Origin: VXOI01 sp965261945
Lineage (GTDB): Bacteria > Chloroflexota > Dehalococcoidia > Lucifugimonadales > UBA3495
Reading direction: 5' to 3'
Assembly: GCA_965261945.1 (NCBI GenBank)
Contig: CBDHEF010000002.1
Span: 2,852,001-2,916,000, forward strand
DNA length: 64,000 nt
In this document: piece by piece, positions 60,427 through 64,000 of the stretch
Position numbering within the stretch: the stretch's first letter is position 1
Layout of the letters: each line of letters opens with the position of its first letter
Made by a program: the position numbers and the translations under genes
Notes under the pieces: generated by a model
Seen by the model: only the letters and a program-made list of their open reading frames with translations
The model's database searches: none
What the model was told of the DNA's origin: nothing

Positions 60427-61194
60427 ATGGAACAGAAATTCAGCGTCCAAATCCGGGCCGCAGCCCTCGACCTCGACGGCACCATCATCGGCCCCGACGA
60501 GCGCATCACGCCGGGGGTGAAGGACGCCGTCACGCGGTTGGCGGCTCGGATTCCGGTGTTCATCGCCACCGGGCGGGAGCCGCACGACGTCTTCAATTAC
60601 GCCCGGCAGCTTGGCCTTACGGGGCCGCAGCTTTCCGATGGCGGCGCGGCCATCCTGGACCCGGTGGAGCGCAAACACATCTGGAGCGCAAACCTGGGGC
60701 CGGAGCTGGCTCCCGAAGCGCTGGCGCTGGTGGAGGAGATCAAGGCCAACTTCGTCGCCACCCACGTTCAGGGAACCTTCCGCCATCTGAGCGACATCCC
60801 CGACTGGGACATCGTGCGCATCTCCGCGCTGGACCTCTCCCGCGAGGCTGCGGATGCGCTGACCGAGCGCTTTCAAGCCCACCCGCGAATGAGCGTCATC
60901 CTCGCGTCGCTTCCCTACAACGGCCTGTGGGCGGTGGACTTCACCCGCTCCGGCGTGGACAAGGGCAGCGGCATCGCCCGCGTCGGCGAGATGCTGGGCG
61001 TTGCCCCGGCCAGCATGGCCTGCGTGGGCGACAGCTACAACGACCTGCCCATGTTCGGCGCTTGCGGCCTGCCGATAGCCATGGGAGGCGCGCCCGAGGA
61101 GATTCAAGACAGGGCGCAATTCATTGCTACCCCGGTTGACGAGGACGGCCTAGCCTACGCAATAGACCGTTACATACTGCCGCGGGCGGGCTGA
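60427..61194 (+). CDS. Cof-type HAD-superfamily hydrolase
   Basis: This 255-residue phosphatase starts at ATG 60427. Motif I is ALDLDGTIIG with the nucleophile Asp and the general acid Asp. Motif II is the Thr in FIATGREPHDVF, the Lys is in VDKGSGIARVGEMLG, and the acidic motif IV is CVGDSYNDLPMF. The large C2-type cap between motifs II and III is typical of Cof-like sugar phosphatases and related enzymes. The substrate is unknown. Confidence 0.93.
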   Translation: MEQKFSVQIRAAALDLDGTIIGPDERITPGVKDAVTRLAARIPVFIATGREPHDVFNYARQLGLTGPQLSDGGAAILDPVERKHIWSANLGPELAPEALALVEEIKANFVATHVQGTFRHLSDIPDWDIVRISALDLSREAADALTERFQAHPRMSVILASLPYNGLWAVDFTRSGVDKGSGIARVGEMLGVAPASMACVGDSYNDLPMFGACGLPIAMGGAPEEIQDRAQFIATPVDEDGLAYAIDRYILPRAG

Positions 61195-61206
61195 CTGCGG
61201 GCTTAC

Positions 61207-61335
61207 AGGGTGTGTGACAAATTCCCTCTCCCTTCGGGGGAGGGTTAGGGTGGGGGCGTCCTCTGGCTGTTGCAGTAATGGTGTATGCGGCCTTGGCTTT
61301 CTATTTGTGAGCATAAGGCAGTTGTCACACACCCT
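61207..61335. mobile_element. MITE with 14-bp inverted ends and 5-bp target duplication
   Basis: AGGGTGTGTGACAA (61207-61220) is exactly mirrored by TTGTCACACACCCT (61322-61335). The direct repeat CTTAC flanks it on both sides (61202-61206 and 61336-61340), the footprint of a transposition. The 129-bp body carries the CCCTCTCC/GGGGGAGGG palindrome and the GGGTGGGGGCGTCC tail of the dispersed repeat family. It has no coding capacity. Confidence 0.85.
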
Positions 61336-61340
61336 CTTAC

Positions 61341-61730
61341 AGAGCATCCCCAGAGAATCCTCGGAACATCCGCATTGTGTCATCCCGGGATTTCACCCTC
61401 GCCACACCCCTCTGCCTCAATGGATAGGGAGAATCAAAATACCTGGGCGTCGTCCGGTTGAGCGCTGTTTCCAGGTCTGTTGGCCCCGTGTGCTAAACCA
61501 AAGCCAATGTGGGATGTACATTTTGCGGACAGCCATTCGCAGTCAGGGTTCGCGCCTCTACCGTAGTTCGCGCCTCGACCGTAGGGGCGGGTTTCAAACC
61601 CGCCCCTACCAGTGGACCGCCCGTGCGCCGGCGAGTCCACCTGCAATGAAACGCTACCTGGCATAAATGCGCATTTCACCTTGGATTTGGTTTAGAATGC
61701 CCGTGAAAGTTCCTTAGTGAGGATTGACGC
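61341..61730. other. Intergenic region with repeats
   Basis: It contains a half-copy of the dispersed palindrome (to about 61445), a tandem 18-bp repeat (TTCGCGCCTCTACCGTAG near 61550-61585) and the palindrome GTAGGGGCGGG...CCCGCCCCTAC (61580-61610). No gene is recognised before the ATG at 61731. Confidence 0.5.
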
Positions 61731-62801
61731 ATGAAATTTGGCCTGATGTATGAAATCCAGATTCCCGAACCCCATCACCCCGGCATCGAAGCGGAGCGCT
61801 ACAAGCAGGTGCTGGCCCAGGTTGACCTGGCCGACGATGTTGGCTTCGAATACTTCTGGACCGTTGAGCACCACTTCCTGCGGGAGTTCTCCCACTGCTC
61901 CGCGCCCGAGGTGCTGTACGGCGCCATCTCCCAGCGCACCAAGCGCATCCGCATCGGCCACGCCGTGGCTCTGCTGCCCTCCCAGTACAACCACCCCGTC
62001 CGCGTCGCCGAGCGCGCCGCCGTGCTGGACATCCTCAGCGACGGCCGTATGGAGCTGGGCACCGGGCGCTCCACCACTCTCTTGGAGATGGACGGCTTCG
62101 AGGTTGACCCGGAGCAGACCCAGGCACAGTGGAACGAGGCCATCCGCATGATCCCCAAAATGTGGACCGAAGACCCGTTCTCGCACCAGGGTGAGTTCTT
62201 CAACATCCCCGAGCGGTCGGTCATCCCCAAGCCGGTGCAGCAGCCGCACCCGCCCATGTGGGTCGCTTGCAGCCAGCCCGACAGCTTCCGCCGGGCCGGC
62301 GAGATGGGTCTGGGCGTCCTGTGCTTCAACCTGGGCGGTTATGCCCAGCTGGAAGAGCGCGTCGCCGCCTACCGCGAGGCGGTGAAGAACGCCGACCCCG
62401 TCGGCAGCTTCGTCAACGACCAGGTGGCTGCCCTGTGCATCGTCCACTGCGGCGAGGATGGCGAGGAAGCGCGCCGCATCGGCGGGCCAGAGGGCGCATG
62501 GTTCGTGAAGATGGCCGAGAACCTGTACGCTCCGTGGGCCGGACGGGAAGTGCCCGACAGCTACAAGTTCGCCGTCGACGCCGTCCAGACCGAGCGCGTC
62601 GACAAGACCGCCCAGGACCATCTGGACTCCGGCGCCTTCGCCATGGGCACCCCCGACGAGATCATCGAGGTGATGAAGAAGTACCAGGAAGCGGGCGTCG
62701 ACCAGGTGCTGTGCTTCGTCCAGCCCGGCAACCTCTCTCACACCCGCATCATGGACTCCATCAAGCTGATGGGCCGCCACGTCATCCCCTTCTTCAAGTA
62801 G
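61731..62801 (+). CDS. LLM-class flavin-dependent oxidoreductase
   Basis: The 356-residue, full-length member of the bacterial luciferase superfamily starts MKFGLMYEIQIPEPHHPG. Signature segments are FEYFWTVEHHFLREFSH, ALLPSQYNHPVRVAERAAVLDILSDGRMELGTGRS and FNIPERSVIPKPVQQPHPPMWVAC. It uses reduced FMN (or F420) for oxygenation or hydride transfer. It shows the same domain pattern as the partial protein at the window start. GAGG precedes ATG 61731. The palindrome GTAGGGGCGGG...CCCGCCCCTAC (62834-62862) follows the stop. Confidence 0.93.
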   Translation: MKFGLMYEIQIPEPHHPGIEAERYKQVLAQVDLADDVGFEYFWTVEHHFLREFSHCSAPEVLYGAISQRTKRIRIGHAVALLPSQYNHPVRVAERAAVLDILSDGRMELGTGRSTTLLEMDGFEVDPEQTQAQWNEAIRMIPKMWTEDPFSHQGEFFNIPERSVIPKPVQQPHPPMWVACSQPDSFRRAGEMGLGVLCFNLGGYAQLEERVAAYREAVKNADPVGSFVNDQVAALCIVHCGEDGEEARRIGGPEGAWFVKMAENLYAPWAGREVPDSYKFAVDAVQTERVDKTAQDHLDSGAFAMGTPDEIIEVMKKYQEAGVDQVLCFVQPGNLSHTRIMDSIKLMGRHVIPFFK

Positions 62802-62890
62802 GGCGGGGACATCCCATTCACGATGACGCAGGTAGGGGCGGGTTTGAAACCCGCCCCTACATCTATGCGTCCGCAGGCCAGGTAAACAGC

Positions 62891-62927
62891 AAAAAGCCCC
62901 TGCGCCTCCAAAGATGGACAGGGGCTT
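62891..62927 (-). terminator. Intrinsic terminator of the zinc-ribbon genes
   Basis: AAGCCCCTG pairs with CAGGGGCTT (9 bp), followed on the minus strand by TTTTT, 39 bases after the stop at 62966. Confidence 0.82.
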
Positions 62928-62965
62928 GAACGAGCCTGTTGCAGGTTCGGCTTTCTTCGCCGGGG

Positions 62966-63109
62966 TCAGTCGGAAGACGGCAGCTTGCGCGGTACCTGCA
63001 ACTCCATCTTGGCGTCGCAGCACTCGATCTCGCCGTCGCCGGTCTTGGTGCAGAGAACGCTGCTGCCGCAGGTTTCGCAGGTGTAGCGTTTGCCTAGCTG
63101 ATTAGCCAT
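62966..63109 (-). CDS. Desulforedoxin-like zinc/iron-ribbon mini-protein
   Basis: The 47-residue protein begins MANQLGKRYTCETCGSSVLCTK and carries CxxC and a later CC (IECCDAK). This matches desulforedoxin / N-terminal desulfoferrodoxin-type rubredoxin-like knots that bind one iron or zinc through four Cys. ATG 63109 replaces a longer frame. The upstream neighbour (63121-63237) encodes a closely similar protein, so the two are tandem duplicates in one transcript. Confidence 0.75.
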   Translation of the reverse strand: MANQLGKRYTCETCGSSVLCTKTGDGEIECCDAKMELQVPRKLPSSD

Positions 63110-63120
63110 CGCTGAAGCCT

Positions 63121-63237
63121 CTACTTGAGCTGCATTGGCTGGCCACAGCAGCCAAGGTTGCCAATGCCGCCTTTGGTAACGATGAATTCTGCATTGCACT
63201 GCGGGCAGACATAGCGCTTGCCGGTCTGGTTAGCCAA
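63121..63237 (-). CDS. Second desulforedoxin-like mini-protein (38 aa)
   Basis: The frame starts at TTG 63237 with GGGAG 8 bases upstream and encodes a 38-residue protein beginning ANQTGKRYVCPQCNAEF after the start and ending CCGQPMQLK. CxxC and CC match the paralog at 62966-63109 position by position. The metal is probably iron or zinc. The gene lies 11 bases before its paralog and is shorter than most gene finders accept. Confidence 0.7.
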   Translation of the reverse strand: MANQTGKRYVCPQCNAEFIVTKGGIGNLGCCGQPMQLK

Positions 63238-63330
63238 TTTTCGCGCTCCCTGATGCGGAATTAACTGTCGATAATTGTAGCCTGAAGATAACGGCGTTTC
63301 AACTTTGCGTCCGCGGCATCCGGGCCGTGG

Positions 63331-63750
63331 CTACTGCGGCTTGAAGCGCACCAGGAAGCTGGCCTCGCCCAGGGGGATGCCGTCGAACAGGATGGCGGCG
63401 GAGTGCTGGCCGGGGGCCTGCACCGGGATGCGGAAGGTTTTAATCCACCGCTGGAACAGGATGCCCTCGTCCCACTGCACCCGCTGGGCCGGGGGTGTCT
63501 CCAGCGGCACGCCAGGGGTCTTGAGGGTCACGAACAGGTGATGGCCACCGGGCAGCGCCCCGCCGATGCAGAAGGCCAGGTTCACGTCCACCTCGGCCAG
63601 CACCGGCCCAGCCTCCCCGCCCGGCGACGGTTCCGGCAAGTCCACCAGGTCCACAATGCCTTTCAGGCTCAACTCGCCGTCGTCGCCTTCCTCGGTGCCG
63701 CGGCAGAACAGGGCGTACTTCAGATAAGGGTCGTCAATGCCTGTCGTCAA
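63331..63750 (-). CDS. DUF6941-like hypothetical protein
   Basis: The 139-residue protein starts at TTG 63750 with GGAGG 6 bases upstream (TTGIDDPYLKYALFCRG). The frame stays open to 63780. The N-terminal LKYALFCRGTEEGDDGELSLKGIVDLVDLP and the C-terminal EGILFQRWIKTFRIPVQAPGQHSAAILFDGIPLGEASFLV suggest a small beta-sandwich. The pattern resembles, from memory, the DUF6941 family of unknown function. It lies between the zinc-ribbon pair and the divergent thioredoxin-like gene. Confidence 0.6.
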   Translation of the reverse strand: MTTGIDDPYLKYALFCRGTEEGDDGELSLKGIVDLVDLPEPSPGGEAGPVLAEVDVNLAFCIGGALPGGHHLFVTLKTPGVPLETPPAQRVQWDEGILFQRWIKTFRIPVQAPGQHSAAILFDGIPLGEASFLVRFKPQ

Positions 63751-63871
63751 CCGGTGCCTCCGCCAACGCTTCGTATTCAACGCGCTATTTTATCATGGGT
63801 TGGCGAACCCACGCAGGGGGGCGCAGTTGAATTATAATTGCCCAAACACTGTGGGCCAGGAGGACGTTGAT

Positions 63872-64000
63872 ATGACACTGAGCAGAGAGCAGTTTGAAGC
63901 CGGCATGACCTCACAGGAATACATCGAACAAATCAAGGTCAACAAGGACCCCTTCGTGGAAATCTACAACGGCGTGAAGATTCCTTCCGATGCGACCGAA
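63872..64000 (+). CDS. N-terminus of a thioredoxin-like protein (cut off)
   Basis: Forty-three codons are visible from ATG 63872, with AGGAGG at 63859-63864. The sequence TLSREQFEAGMTSQEYIEQIKVNKDPFVEIY resembles the helical leader of a bacterial thioredoxin-family group in which a WCGDV active site follows further downstream. The active site lies outside the window, so this is a tentative assignment. Confidence 0.45.
   Translation, partial: MTLSREQFEAGMTSQEYIEQIKVNKDPFVEIYNGVKIPSDATE

Overview
The window is high-GC, densely coded bacterial DNA that reads like a metagenome-derived Chloroflexota genome, most like the SAR202/Dehalococcoidia group. This rests on inference: there is no rRNA or other taxonomic marker here. 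The clues are lipoprotein substrate-binding proteins with Thr/Pro/Ala-rich or VTREVE-repeat linkers after the lipobox, several peptide ABC transporters, and a catabolic set of luciferase-like flavin oxidoreductases (two), acyl-CoA dehydrogenases (two), enoyl-CoA hydratase, GMC oxidoreductase, an HpaB-type flavin hydroxylase, a VOC protein and a Zn-dependent dehydrogenase.

Layout. 0-3.7 kb: end of a flavin oxidoreductase, a PQQ-type beta-propeller membrane protein, a small membrane protein and a Panacea-domain gene coupled to a small acidic partner. 3.7-19.1 kb: components of peptide and amino-acid ABC transporters on both strands. Among them sits a 1037-residue fusion of a YraQ-type permease with an IPT/FG-GAP/ASPIC-UnbV ectodomain. 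The permease and binding-protein genes at 16.0-19.1 kb are broken by short tandem duplications. 19.4-26.4 kb: a GMC oxidoreductase, then a remnant HK97-type phage head module (protease, capsid, small membrane protein, two paralogous small proteins, connector) without portal, terminase, tail or integrase. 26.5-37.5 kb: rsmG, beta-oxidation enzymes, a self-regulated-looking HTH gene, a probable UGA-encoded selenoprotein, a toxin-antitoxin-like pair, yqeK-HIT, a cupin and an aminotransferase. 37.5-41.5 kb: argD-hicB-hicA-argG followed by a coupled nucleotidyltransferase-HEPN protein. 42-52 kb: a flippase-like membrane protein, an alpha-E/ATP-grasp pair, and a minus-strand signalling run (STAS, receiver-PP2C, RsbW-like kinase, LivJ-like binding lipoprotein, histidine kinase). 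52-64 kb: a type II restriction-modification pair, a dehydrogenase, a DASS transporter, an intact HpaB gene (with a fragment of a second copy 5.5 kb away), a VOC protein, a HAD phosphatase, a second flavin oxidoreductase, two tiny zinc-ribbon paralogs and the start of a thioredoxin-like gene.

Intergenic space is dominated by dispersed palindromic repeats of several families. At least four look like miniature inverted-repeat elements, one with a perfect 5-bp target duplication. Two repeat types also lie inside coding sequences. The most interesting single observation is an in-frame UGA at codon 30 of a 113-codon HesB/IscA-like gene (31647-31988, minus). It is followed at the right distance by a stem-loop that fits a bacterial SECIS element. 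No tRNA, rRNA or CRISPR array was recognised.
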